Positions 12,859 to 25,600 of a stretch of DNA of 64,000 nucleotides are shown in pieces (position 1 is the stretch's first letter; each line of letters starts with the position of its first letter). This DNA is from Paralvinella palmiformis (taxonomy: Eukaryota; Annelida; Polychaeta; Terebellida; Alvinellidae), in the NCBI GenBank assembly GCA_025642065.1, contig JAODUP010000455.1, positions 239,501 through 303,500 of the forward strand, given 5' to 3'. A program made the translations under genes and the position numbers. The notes beneath the pieces are model-generated. The model did not search any database. It was not told the origin of the DNA and saw nothing but the letters and a program-made list of their open reading frames with translations.

Positions 12859-12868
12859 ACCGGAAGTG
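12859..12868 (+). promoter_or_regulatory. Candidate ETS-family site (ACCGGAAGTG)
   Basis: ACCGGAAGTG is a full match to the GABP/ELK-type ETS consensus often found at housekeeping promoters. It sits in a region with somewhat more CG than its surroundings. It could mark a distal promoter and noncoding first exon for RALBP1, 8.5 kb downstream, or be chance. Confidence 0.25.
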
Positions 12869-13643
12869 GAATAGTGTCGTCTTTGGGGTATTTGTTGTTT
12901 GTAGGTTTTGTTATTAAAATTAAATACTGACTTAGCTGAACTGCATGTGCTTGTCGTTGTTATAACTAAGAGTAGCGTATTTGCATGTAATAAGTAAAGA
13001 CGGATCGTGAAGCAAATCGGTCATTTCAATTAGTTTTCACTCGGAGACTAATGAGCGATATTGAAATGATATATCTAGATGACATTTCACAGTGATCACT
13101 AGACTAGTAGATCTAGATCTAAAAGTGGCCCCCATAAAAAAATAAGGACTCAGATAAGCTCATTTGTAGCATAATGGAGAGGATTTCAGTTATCTTCCTA
13201 CATATTTTATAAATTAATTCATAGACTTACGGTCTTACCTAAGGCTTCTTCCTAATCCTAATAATAAATAAGTACAAAATCCAAACTTGGGTATTGCGTA
13301 CTCGGTACTGGTGAACAAGACTATTGAGGGTGCTGGCGGTTTGCCTGTACAAATTTAAGTCCTGCAGGGTGTGTAGCTATATACAAAGTACTGTTAGCAG
13401 ACTCATCTTGGGAGACAGTCATGGAGTCTGGTCTTAAATGACTCCAGTGACAGCTGCTGCAACATCTGGGCAGAGGCTTTAATAAATTTAATGATTTATT
13501 TTATAGAGCACCACATTCAGCTCACCCCAACTGTGCTGTTTGTTCTGAGGTGCTTTTAAATTATTATTATCCCTGACTCAGACCTGGTTCAATCCAGCAT
13601 ACACCTCAACTCATGAGGGAGCATACAGTGCATGCATATACCA

Positions 13644-13800
13644 CATCTATGGCCTAGTGGGTAAGAGCATAGGACTTTCTTATTTGTGGTTATGCTGTGT
13701 TGGAGGTCGGAGGTTCAAATCCCAGCCATTGCAATATAGTAGGAGGAGTTTTTGAGGCAACTGGCCAGGTTTTCTCCACTGAATATGGCATCTATTGTAA
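13644..13800 (+). repeat. tRNA-derived SINE, family 2
   Basis: A box TGGCCTAGTGGGTAAGAG and B box GAGGTTCAAATCCCAGCC, then CAACTGGCCAGGTTTTCTCC. A closely similar copy lies inverted at 47275-47500. Confidence 0.7.
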
Positions 13801-13959
13801 ATTCTTAATTTATTTAGTATTAATCCTTGTGGTCAAGCAGTAAATTACAGACAATGTGCATCTCCCTCATTTGAGGTAGCAAAGCCACATAAAATAACTG
13901 GGATTTCGGCCATTATGCTGCTACTAAGTGCATAGCATTTCTTAGACATGCCGCCATCA

Positions 13960-14090
13960 GTCACATCCTGTGTGGTTCTCATTTCTACCTGCCTGAACCA
14001 GTCGCCACATGACAGCATTGCAGCACTGGAGCTTCAAACCTGCGACCCTTTGATTATCAGTCCTACGTTCTAACTAAATGTGCCTTCACA
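13960..14090 (-). repeat. Degraded tRNA-like SINE fragment
   Basis: On the minus strand a B-box-like GCAGGTTTGAAGCTCC follows a tRNA-like segment (AGAACGTAGGACTGATAATC). It is too degraded to assign to a family. Confidence 0.4.
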
Positions 14091-16346
14091 GCTGCCCTTT
14101 CTGATTTGCATGAGAAATAAGTGTATGAGCAGGGAACTGTAAAAGATCAGGCATAAGTACTATAACTAATCTAAATTAGATGGCTGTGCCCAATAGGCGA
14201 CAGCCAGGGGTTTCTACCCCAAACTTCAACAAACAAACATCTGAATTAGACTATTACAACAGTTGTTTTTGGACAGTTGGCTGAGAAGGTACCCATTCTT
14301 TAACTACACACTATTCAATTATGAAGAACAAAATGTATCACCACCTTAGTTGATAGTGACAAGCATGAAGAACCATCAACCAGTTACACTTCAGTCACAA
14401 GAACATGTTTTTACACCTGTGTTAGCCATTCTGAAGCTAAGAGGGAGTATAGGTTTTATTTTATAAAGTTTACAATATGTGAATATGATGATTATGGTCA
14501 TTGCCATAATTCTGTGATAAATGTATTTCTGGATGGATGCTTTGGCTTTGAATGCTTTCAACTGATCAATAAGCAGGCTTAGGCTGTTGCCATCCAAAAT
14601 TAGTTTTTGCTGGGATGGCAGTAAAAACTGGTAAAACTGACCAAAAAAAATTACTTATCCATTAATCCCCAGTAAACAGTCAGAATGTAACTTAAAAGGG
14701 GAAAACAAGGGAACTGACAAGGACATTTTGATTTCATTTATTAAAGCAACAGTGATTGGTTTCTATTTAAATGCTTCTGAAAAAAAGTAATTAATTTATT
14801 CTATTTAGAGCAGTGAGTTGGTTTTTGCTACTTAGGTGGTAAAAGCTACTAATTTTTGCAGGGATTGTTTTTACCAGATGTGGCTAAAATTTGTCAACCC
14901 TGTCAATAAGAATCATTGAAAAATACATTAAGTGAGAAATACTTTTCAGTAAGCAGAATACTTATAAGAAAGATGAGCTAGAACTCATTCATAGTAAATA
15001 TTTTCAGTTATTAAATATTTTAATTTTATGTACTTTTAATTATCATTTATGAGTATTTAACATCAAGATAATGAAGCTTTGTTTTGTGTGGGGTGGGCTA
15101 CTTTAAAGACTTGTGAAGTTTATGCTGCCAAAATATTGAGGTAGTTAAAATAGTTCTATAATAAATTATTTCTAATCTGATGTTTTAGATTTCAATGTTT
15201 TCAACTTATCAGCTGGTTACTTCTTGGTCATGTCTTCATATTTCATTCAAGAAATTGCAATTTACTAAGAAATCAATGTTTTCAATGACTGACTTTGCAC
15301 TAATAACCTAACTGCAATGAAAGAATTGAAAGCTGAAATATGTTCTGGGAATATTACTCCATTTTTGCAGACTTGTTCGTTAATGCAATATTTTGTGTGA
15401 TTCTTTTCTGCAGACATTAGTGACAGAGAGTTACGAATCAAGTAACTTGTTCAAATTATTGCCACATCAGGCAATCGTAAGGGTGTATAGATATCAAAAG
15501 GAAAAATCAAAGGTAAATTCTTCTGCTGAAGTGGATGAATCAGAACTACACTATTGTGGCAGCAAGTGTAAATATATCTGCTTCCCTGAATACAAAATGG
15601 GGAATTAACCTATTAAACAAAATTAAATGCAGATATTAATCATACAGATTGATTTCAGTAGTACAGTTTTGTTTCAGTTATGGAAGACCAGTGCATGTTT
15701 ATAGACTTGGGTGTTGGTGAATCAGACTTATATTTCACATTAAATAGATTAGTTTACTGGATGAGGCAATCACTTATTTATTATAGCTTCCAGTGGTCAG
15801 TGTTGGTCAATTAATACTTTTTCTGGCATTATGCAGCTTTTGGTTATGTCAGGTTTTCTAGCACTGCACATACAAAAAGAAGGATACTCTGATAGTGTAG
15901 TGGCCACTCTTATTTTAATTTTAAGAATTACATCTTCACAGTCTGACATAGCCAACTTCATTAAAATTGTTGGAAATGTGGAAAAATAACATATTTTACT
16001 GAAGTGTAATTAATGGGTTTTTAAAACATTTTGAGTAGGAAGTTGGTTGTAAATTCAGCACTGTTTAAATATAATTGCAAGACTATTAAAGTAGATCACA
16101 AGGATGGATATAGTTAGCTATTAATCCTTACTGATGAATTCTGAAATAATTAATACCATTCATTATTATACATATGAATGAAAAATTCACTTTTATTTTC
16201 AACTAAGATCTCGCTTTCATTTGATTTAGTTGTCTGTTTTCACATCACATTTTGTAAAAACTAGATGGTCTGCATGGAAAAGTTCTGAACAATAGTTACC
16301 TTCTTTAAATTTGCTATGAAAATGTGACATGTTTTATAGCTACTTC

Positions 16347-16500
16347 TGTTAGGCTAAATGAGCCAAGCATTGTTCAAAGACAATGAGGTGAAGTGACAGA
16401 TGAAACAACCTTCACACATAATGATGCTGGAATTTAAACTAAAGTGATATAAATCTGTTGCCAGCTGCACCATCAGTTAGGTCATTTATTTGATAAATGA
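16347..16500 (-). repeat. Degraded SINE, family 1, inverted
   Basis: On the minus strand it reads GGTTGTTTCATCTGTCACTTC then CATTGTCTTTGAACAATG and GGCTCATTTAGCCTAAC, a worn version of the SINE bodies at 9012 and 29119. Confidence 0.5.
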
Positions 16501-19500
16501 AATATGTATGCAGATAACTGAACTCCCCATTATTCCACAAAATGGTCTGATTCTAGATTGTGTTTCAATATGTCCAAATTAAATAACTCGATTTTGTTTA
16601 TTTCAATGATGTTATACCGTAAAACTAAAAATCGTTATAACAATTTGCATTACGTTTTGCATTTAGTATACATTTTGTGATGTTTTGTGCTTCTCCACTG
16701 CATGTGTATGACATATTATTTACTGTAATCCTCTTGTATGTGTAATACTAAAACAAATAGACCCATTGTTAATTTCAGTACTTAACCAGATACAAAATGT
16801 GTTCACACACACACATACACATGAAGTTTGACTTGGTTTTCAGCACACTGAGACACACACACACATGTAATCTATCCAGATCTGTCAATGTAAGTAAAAT
16901 ACAGTAAATCATTCTTTTCATTATAAAATGTCTGTTTTGCTTTAGGTATGTTCAGGTTGTTGAATAAAACCAATCGAAATATTTCAAAATAATCATATTA
17001 AAGGCATGGGCTGAATATTTATTTATTTATGTACTGGCATAGTTTCATAAAAATTAAGATTTTTGTGAAGTAATAACGATAGCAAAACACCCAAAAAACA
17101 CGTGTCTTGTGGCATAACAAGCAAAAATTACAAATATTGAACCAAATACCAAAGGTATTTGGTAAGTTAAATTATAATAAGATTTTATTAAAGTGAAAGC
17201 AGCATGCTAACTTGTAATTGATGACATAAATGTAGGGAACAAGGTTTATTTTCACAGTGAGTTAATAGTGTTAAATGTTTGGGCGGAATTAAATTAGTTA
17301 GGATTAGTCTATATCCTCTTCTAGTAAAAGGTTAATATTCTGTAATGCAATTATTGCAAAATGTTAATCACTGTTATTTGTATTTTCTTTATATATATCA
17401 AGGACAATTACATGCATATTGATAAGAAAACACATTGTGTGGTTTAACTATGGGATATTGTCAAAGTCCTGACTGTTTTTTGTATGTCCTGAAACTGTTT
17501 ATGATACATGCATTTTAATGAATTGCAGTATGTTAAAGTTTCCAAAAAAAAAATAGAAATAAATACTTATATTGTTGTTATTTACATTGCAGTTGTTACT
17601 TTTTTGTACAGAAATATTAAGAATATTGTACTCCAACTATTATCTGTATACTTAGTTTTACAAGATCATTTCTTACAGTGATAAGTTAGATTAATAACAC
17701 GTGCTAAATAAAAGTTTAGGAATACCGGTGCCCTATTGCACAGTTGGCAATAAAAGTCTAAAATATACTCGCTGAGCATGTTTTGTCTGGCAATCTTTGG
17801 GCCTGATCTAAATAATCTTGTCAATGTCATTTGCCAGTTTTAGTTACTTTGAATGTAGGTATTTCAATACTAGCAAACTATTTAAAATCCTCCAATGTGT
17901 TCTATGATATGAGAAATCAGGATAGTCCTAGTATAGGTTAGTCACTAGGATGGGTTTAAAAATGGTATCCGCTTTACCCTTCAGCATAAATTTGGTGCTC
18001 ATTTACATTAGGAGAGTTTATTGTTTGTCATTCTTGTTTTTTTAGTAATCATGCAAAATATATCTGATGGTGGTATAGTAATTATTCTCATCAGGTGAAT
18101 GTTGTGTATTGCAACTAGTAAACTTTGTTATGAAGAGATACCCAAAGCATTTCTCATGCGAATTGGGTCTCTCTTGTAAAATACTTAAATGACATTTGCA
18201 CTAAATTAAAGAGCATAATTTTTTAATACTTTAAAGTAAGTAATGATAATAAGTTTTAGGTAAATGTTGATGGTTAGATTATAGTAGGTTATTTGTTAAT
18301 TTAAGTAGAATATACCCATGATTTATAATCCATCTATTAATTTGATTACATATTTAATATATCTTGACTAGAAAATAAAGTTTTTGATGAATTTTCCATC
18401 ATACATTGACTTGTGAGATTGCCTAACCCCTGTACTAGGTGTACCACTGAGCTCGATTCTTTTCGAGGATATTGGCTATGTATAAGTGTGTTATTATTAT
18501 TGTATTATAAATTTAGTCCTTGTGGTTCTGTGGGGATTTCCACACTCATCTGATGAAGCCACCAAATATTCCTTTGTTATAATTACCTGACAGGGCCCAT
18601 TGTTTGAGGTATGGTCAATGTCCATTGTTATGCAGTAAATCGCAGCTCCCAATTTTTCTGTTAAAAATTAAGAATGTTTTGTTATCTCATACTGTGTTAA
18701 AATTATGGAATGTGGTTTGAGCATATTTATATATTCATTAAATAAAATATGAACAGTATTATATTCTTGGCTACATTTGAAACTATTTTCGCACTTAGGT
18801 AAATGCAGTTAACATGCCATTGAAATTGTAATGAAGACTATATTTAATTAAGATTAGATTTTATTAATGAGACAGTCTCGTATTGAGGGCATTTGTTGGC
18901 TGATTTAATAAAAGCTTGAGAAGTAGTATTCCATTATTAGGGGTTCAGGGTCCCTATCCAAATTTAGCTGTATGACAAGGATTTAATTGAATTATAGTTT
19001 TAAACTGAAACTTGTAGGTATTTTCTTTTACTGGGATTATTTACTGCGTTTCTTATCAAATGTATATTCGTATAAATCAGAGTAGACCAAGTTGCCTCTC
19101 AGGTATGACCACCAATGTTGGACAAACCACTCATAATGATGGTAAAATATTGATTAACCGAAATGTTTAGTGAAAATAATCATTCTGGTGACTAAACATT
19201 GTTAGTATATATGTCATTCTAGTATGGGGTTTTCTGTCAGTCATTGTTTATGTTTTAATAAGCACCTGGTTACCATATTCATGAATTTCCACGAATACAT
19301 GGCCTTTGCCAAAGGTGATGTCACTCATGACAAAGTTCTTTCAAGGTGCCTTTTTATTTACGCTTTCAGTGGTCTCTTGTGTGTATTTGTTTAATTTCCC
19401 TAATTTTATCATAAAACAATGAATATCATTCTTGGTGTTTTGACAGTGACATACAAAGTATTTTTGCTGTCTATGTTAAAGTGTTCTTTACTTTATGCTC

Positions 19501-21407
19501 AGTGATTTCTGAAAATGATGTCATATGCAAACATTATTCACATTATCCTGATTTCCATACACACATAAATAAAATGTTTCAGACCTGAAATGAAAGACGT
19601 GCTTCTAAATAAGCACTTCTTAATAGGAGTAAAAAAGATATATCAGGCTGATTTGTTGGTGAAAAACATGGGTTTATGCAAATACAGTTCTCTATATTAC
19701 ATAAAAGCAATAAGAAAATATAGCATAGATTATGTATTTGTTTCTTTAAATGTTGTTTGTTCATGGTAGATAAACCAAATAAACCTTTTTGTAAAAGATG
19801 ATTTGGTAAACTATCAAATTTTTAAGAATTAGTCATTCTGGCTAGTGTAGTTGACAGCGTAATCCCTAATAACTGTTATATAATTAAAAGAAATTAGTTT
19901 GAATCTTCAGGTTATTTACAATTTTAGGAAAAAGCTGACAGTTATCTGTATTATCAATAAAATGAAAATTTCAATAAACTGAGATCTGGATTATTAAGAA
20001 TTGATAGTATCACAAAATTAAAAACCAAATTGTATGAACAGAAGTTATGTAAGGATACAGTAACTGTATTATTTTCCTCTTGGTTTAAATATATTTTTAG
20101 TATTGGGCTGATTGGTAAGGTTAAAAATGTTATAATTATTTTCAGGTAGGTCATATTTTAATCACTAAATAGATGCATATGATAAAGACCCAAAATTATA
20201 CTTTGGCAAGAGTCATGTCATTTAACAGTGATTAATTGTTTGTTGATCATATGAAATAAACTTATTTTTATAATATTTTCAATAAATTAGTGGTAGACAC
20301 ATTTCTTATGAAAAATTATAATATCAGTTTTGGTAATTTATATAGATAAACATGTTGACAAATTACAGTCACACTTATGTACAAAACTACATTTATGTAT
20401 CTTCCTACACATTTGAGAAGTGAACTGATAGTAAGTCGGTACTATTACTAAATCACCATTTTGTGCCAATGTGTCATTAAGCTTTACTCGCACAAAGATA
20501 TCAACTTCACAACATCTGAAATATCATTGGACCACCTTTGGTAAAACTGGAGAAAACCACAGTTGACATGACATACAAATATTTATCACGATGACAGATT
20601 TTGTTAACATATAAAAACTGCATTCATACCAATCTTGCATTTTACAAATGACAGTATGCATGTCTTTTCCACCTCAAGTAATGATGTTTGCATGATACCA
20701 GGTCCAGCTCATACAGTAAGTGTTATTCGTGACATTGTGCTGTAGTTAGCGAAAGAATAGTTCATAATTTGTGCATTGTGTGTATACCCTACCACCACAT
20801 TACTCATACAAATATCAACATTCCCCTTAGTTAGTCCTAGTTAAGATCAAGTATTGGCTGTCTCTCTCAGTAATGCATTACTGGCCCCTTTACAGTGATT
20901 TGTGTAATACTTGTACCTCTGTACTGTTGTTTTAATATCATGTAAACACGCTTCGATGTAATTACTGCAATGATACAGATAGTTTTAAAGTGATCATGTT
21001 ACTTGTTGGATTGTCACACATGCTTGTTCTTTATCAAGTTTGCTGAAATCCTTTGGTGGGGTGAAAACGTTTTAATTTTAGAGGGGAGAGGAATGTGCTG
21101 TAACATTGTACTCTCTCAATGTCAGCCATGATGTTCTTACATAAATTATCAATCCATATTTTTTGTATTTAGTACAAAGTGAAGCGTTACTGATTACGCA
21201 ATGACACAAGCGTGTGTGAAGTGTATTTAAATTTCCCCCTTTTTGTTTCTTAATAATCTGATTGATATAAAGCTGTAATTATAAGCAGTTCGCTTGAATG
21301 GTGTAAATCTGAGAAAAGTCCCAACTATGTTCTCGACATCTCGGAGCATTGGGCTAAATGTATCCTTTTTTTAATGTGAATGACGTATAGCTAGTGAGCC
21401 TGGTAAC

Positions 21408-21422
21408 ATGCAGACATCATGA
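21408..21422 (+). promoter_or_regulatory. 4-codon uORF overlapping the RALBP1 start (ATGA)
   Basis: ATG at 21408 opens a four-codon frame (Met-Gln-Thr-Ser) closed by TGA at 21420-21422. That stop overlaps the main ATG (21419-21421) as ATGA. It would affect RALBP1 translation only if the mRNA leader includes this stretch, which has not been shown. Confidence 0.5.
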
Positions 21423-22653
21423 GTTTTGAGAGTCCGGACATGGCCAAAGATTTCCCGGGCCTCTACCGGGTACCGGAGGTCGATTCAGAAAACCACTGTA
21501 AGTTCAATATGAATGTTTTATGACAGTTTTGTTCCTATACGTACGTGATAAATGTGGTGGTTGTTTCATTTAGGTTATTTGAATCACATTATCTGGGTTT
21601 CTTGTTAGATAGAAATCAGATTGTGAAACGCATGATGTATGTAATATTTATTAAGAGAAACTTTCGTCTGTGATGTGCTATTAGTTTTTTAAATGTCCCA
21701 GTGTAATTTAAATGCAGCTGTTTAGTTAGTGCTTGTAATACTGCTGCTTTCACTAATGTTTTATACTAGAAAATATACACTGGGAACTTGCTAATCCATG
21801 TCTGATTAGTCACTATTTTTGTTAATATTTTGTTGTTGTCACCCGTTTTCAAACAATATACATGTAAGATTTTAACTTCTGAATGGACAGTTTCTTTAAC
21901 ACTCTGTGTTGCAAATGAATGGAAACCAAATATTAACTTTTTACCTTCCTGACCCTAACAGGGTGCTCCATTAGTAAAATGCTTAGACTGCCTTAGAGCA
22001 TTGCGCTGCAGACATCCATGTTTTTAGTTTAAATCCAACTCATACCCGTGTTCATGGTATGTTTCAACAGAAAGTTGCTCCTTGACAGTGGTGACAGGTT
22101 AGACTAAACAAAGAATTCGACAAATCTTGGTCCCAGAATTTTATTTTGTTTTCAATTAATTTTGCAGATATTGTGTAATACTGATTAAATATTTGATCAT
22201 CATCCTTACATGAGACTGGTGGTACTTGTTTAATCACACAATAAAGAAAGATACCAGGCAACCATCATGTGAAGATGGAACCTAAAATTTGAACAAAACA
22301 ATATATGACAAAGCATGTTCATTGCAAAGCTCATGTATGTTTGTTATTTATGATTCTTGTAAATTTGTTATATTTAAAGCTCTGCAATATAGAAATTATG
22401 GGAAACAAGAGTCAGTGACTTGGTGATAAATGCATACTATTTTGGGGTCACCAGAAGAATTTAACTTTTACTAACATCAACATTACTGCAACATTGTAGT
22501 ATCTCAGTACTGATGATGGAAAATATTCAGGCTTATTGCTGAATTGTGGTATTTTGCTAAAACTTTTGTTTGATTAAGATATAGGAAATGGTATCCATTA
22601 ATAAATATGATTTTATTTGCAATAGTGCTGATTAATAGCTACACATACACACA

Positions 22654-22699
<46 letters not shown>

Positions 22700-25600
22700 A
22701 GAGAGGGGAGAGCAGAAGCTATTAATAATGCTGAAGTTAGATATCTGGGTGTTTGTAGCTGATTAATTCACATATACACACACACATATCTGGGAAATGT
22801 TCTCTTCATTTTGAAGCAAATAAATCAAACAAATAATGTGTCATTACTGACACTTCATATTGCAGTAAAATAGTCAATGAAATCTTTTTCACATCGTGTT
22901 AGCAGGTTTATGCATCTTGGTTTCCACCCATCTCATTCTTGTTTGAAAAACAATGGTAGCATCTGTGCACTTCTATGTTGACTCTAAGTTATGAACTGAA
23001 ATTTATTTAAAATTTTATCAACATTCAGTTCCAGATATACGTGATAATCAATCAAACTTAACTTCAGCCTTGGAGCTCTAACCCCCCCCCATGTTTATAT
23101 GTGTCTACCTTTAGTGCTAGTGTCTTGTCTTGTAGGTAAAAATGATGCATTGCTTAAAATATTGGAATGAATAGATAGTGAGTGATCCATGGTTGTCAAG
23201 CCCTTTTGCTTTGCTGATTTCATGAATAATTCTCCATCAGAAATTCTATATAGTAGACTATATAGTATTAGTAACAAATCTAATTTACTTTCTTCTGACA
23301 ATGATACATGCATTAAACATGGTTTTTAAACTTAATGTCATCCATTAATGCAGAAACAGCTTCAAAATTAAGGTTCTGAGAGACAATTTTTCTTATTAGA
23401 TACCAGTATGTTTCTCGAGCCAGTATTTGTTTTGATCTACAGGCTCTACTATAACTGCCTTAACACTTGTCCATTATATGAAACTCATCCTCTCTAAAGG
23501 ACTTAATCCAAACAAACATCCCCAGCACTGTTTTGTTATACTTTTAATAGCGTAATTTTGGCTTATCATCAAAATCATCACAACATGATTGATAGTGAAA
23601 AACGATATTTAAAACACATGAAGGCAATTTACTTTAAAAATTTTGTATTTTTCATAGGTCCTTTAACTACTTTTTTAGTAGGAACCTCCTACTATTGGGT
23701 TAGATCTCCTACTTTTCCTACTTTTCATCATATTCTAATTGTCAATCCATTATAAAATGTTGCTCCATTAATTCTGATAGGTCCTGGACTTCCTATTGTT
23801 CTTACTTTTTAGTAGGAATCTCCTACTTTTGGGTTAGATCTCCTATTATTCACCATTTTCTAATTGTCAATCCATTATAAAATGCCAATCCATCAATTCC
23901 GTATATGTCAATCAAATTAAGTAAATGTATATGGATGGGAAACTTAAATATATCTGTGTATGTGTGTGCATGCATGCATGAGCGCATGTAATAATTATGT
24001 GTCAGTTTCCATGTTGCTTCGAAGTTTACATACTTTCTGAAGCAGCATGTTCATGAAAGCAAATACAGTACACAAGAAAACGTCTGATATTGTATTCAAA
24101 TAATGCAAGCTCTTGTCCACATTGTGTCCTACTTTTCTCCTACTTTTCAGATTAGAAACTCCTACTTTCCTGCTTTTTATATTACCATTTTGGCTGGGAC
24201 CTATGATCTTTTATAACAATGTCATCTAAGTATAGGGTGTTTTATTTGGTATCACTTGTATAATCTCACTGTTGGAAATTCATGACTAGTTACAAACTAA
24301 AGTCAGGTACTTTTATTAATATCATTCATATGGATTACTACAAAAAAACTTACTTCTACTGAAAAACCATTGTTCTTTATTAGATACCAGTAAGTTTCTC
24401 GATCCAGTATTTGTTTTGACCTACAGACACTACTATAGCACTACCATAGCACTTGTCCAGTAGATAAAACTCATCCTCTCTAAGAGACTTAATCCAAATA
24501 AATATCCCCAACACTGACCTCCTGCCATACAGATTCAGTTTTTTGTATTATACTCTTAGTTTTTAATGGCGTTACTTCGGCTTATCATCAAAATCATCAT
24601 AATGTGATTGATGGTGAAAAACGAAAAGAAGTTGTTCCTGTATCAGATTCTGGCAGTTATCATCTCTGTCATTCTCATTCAGATTATTGTTCAGTTTCTT
24701 CAGAATAATCCTAATCCGTCTCCAACTTGTATTTATGAGATGCTTCTTTGAGGTTTCGTCCCTCAGCTATACCTCCCAGGTGTGAGCAGTGCAGAAGCTA
24801 GACAAACCAAACAATCGGAATAATCATAAGAGTAGTGAGAGGTCTAAATAGGAAAAACATATCTGACTGGAATTTGTAGAATTAACATATTAAGCTATTT
24901 TTGACTGTCCCAGGGAGTTGCCTTTTTGGCTGTATGTCCCACATGCAACCAGTGCTGAAGCCAATCTAACCGACACTCTGCTGAATACAAAGATACGCAC
25001 TGGTGGTGTGTGAATGATTGTGACATGTTAGATAGCTTATCACTGTATCCTTTCTGATCAGCAAATACCAGATGGAATGATTTGCATCCATCATTATAAT
25101 AATAATAATGTATATTTAATAAAGTGCCCTTACTAAGCAGGAGCCATTCAAAGGCGCTGTACAAATAATATGTAATCTAATAATACCTTGAACACTGGTG
25201 TGTTTTTAGAACAGATTTAAAATTTTCAAGAGACAACGCATTTCTAATATCATATATCTCTATTATCTCTTCACACTATGTTTGTGATGATGTGATGAAG
25301 GCATTTGATGCAAGACATCAATGCCATGTTGAGTATCTTACTCTTAGTCATCAGTCAATCAAAGGGATAGCCTTACTGAATGGCTGTGATTAGGTGATAT
25401 TAAAAAAAGTTAATCCTATGTATTCTGAGGCACCACAATCGTAGGTGATTCACTTTTGGGGAATTTTGTTGCCCAGCAACTAACTGACTGGTGAGGCAAT
25501 ACAAGTCTCAACATAAAAGCTTATTGTTTTGGATTCATGCTCGTCTTTTTGTTTATGGTTTTCTGTGGCAGTACTTCATTTCTCATTCCACGCACACACA

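Larger units (their letters stand above)
11831..21418. other. Intergenic / possible RALBP1 5' region
   Basis: About 9.6 kb of AT-rich sequence with no coding exon I can defend. It holds SINE fragments (12180-12400, 13644-13800, 13960-14090 inverted, 16347-16500 inverted), an ETS-like site at 12859, CA tracts at 16803-16865 and a perfect 10-bp hairpin at 17141-17163. If the RALBP1 promoter is distal, noncoding exons may lie here. Confidence 0.5.

Noticed and set aside
15411..15511. Possible exon with a good acceptor (TTTTCTGCAG) and a GTAAAT donor
   Set aside because: The 33-residue product matches nothing I know and no partner exon in phase was found. It could at most be a noncoding RALBP1 leader exon; RNA data would decide.
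23558..23755. Open frame with aromatic-rich protein in RALBP1 intron 1
   Set aside because: It is the translation of the duplicated CTCCTACTTT repeat units.
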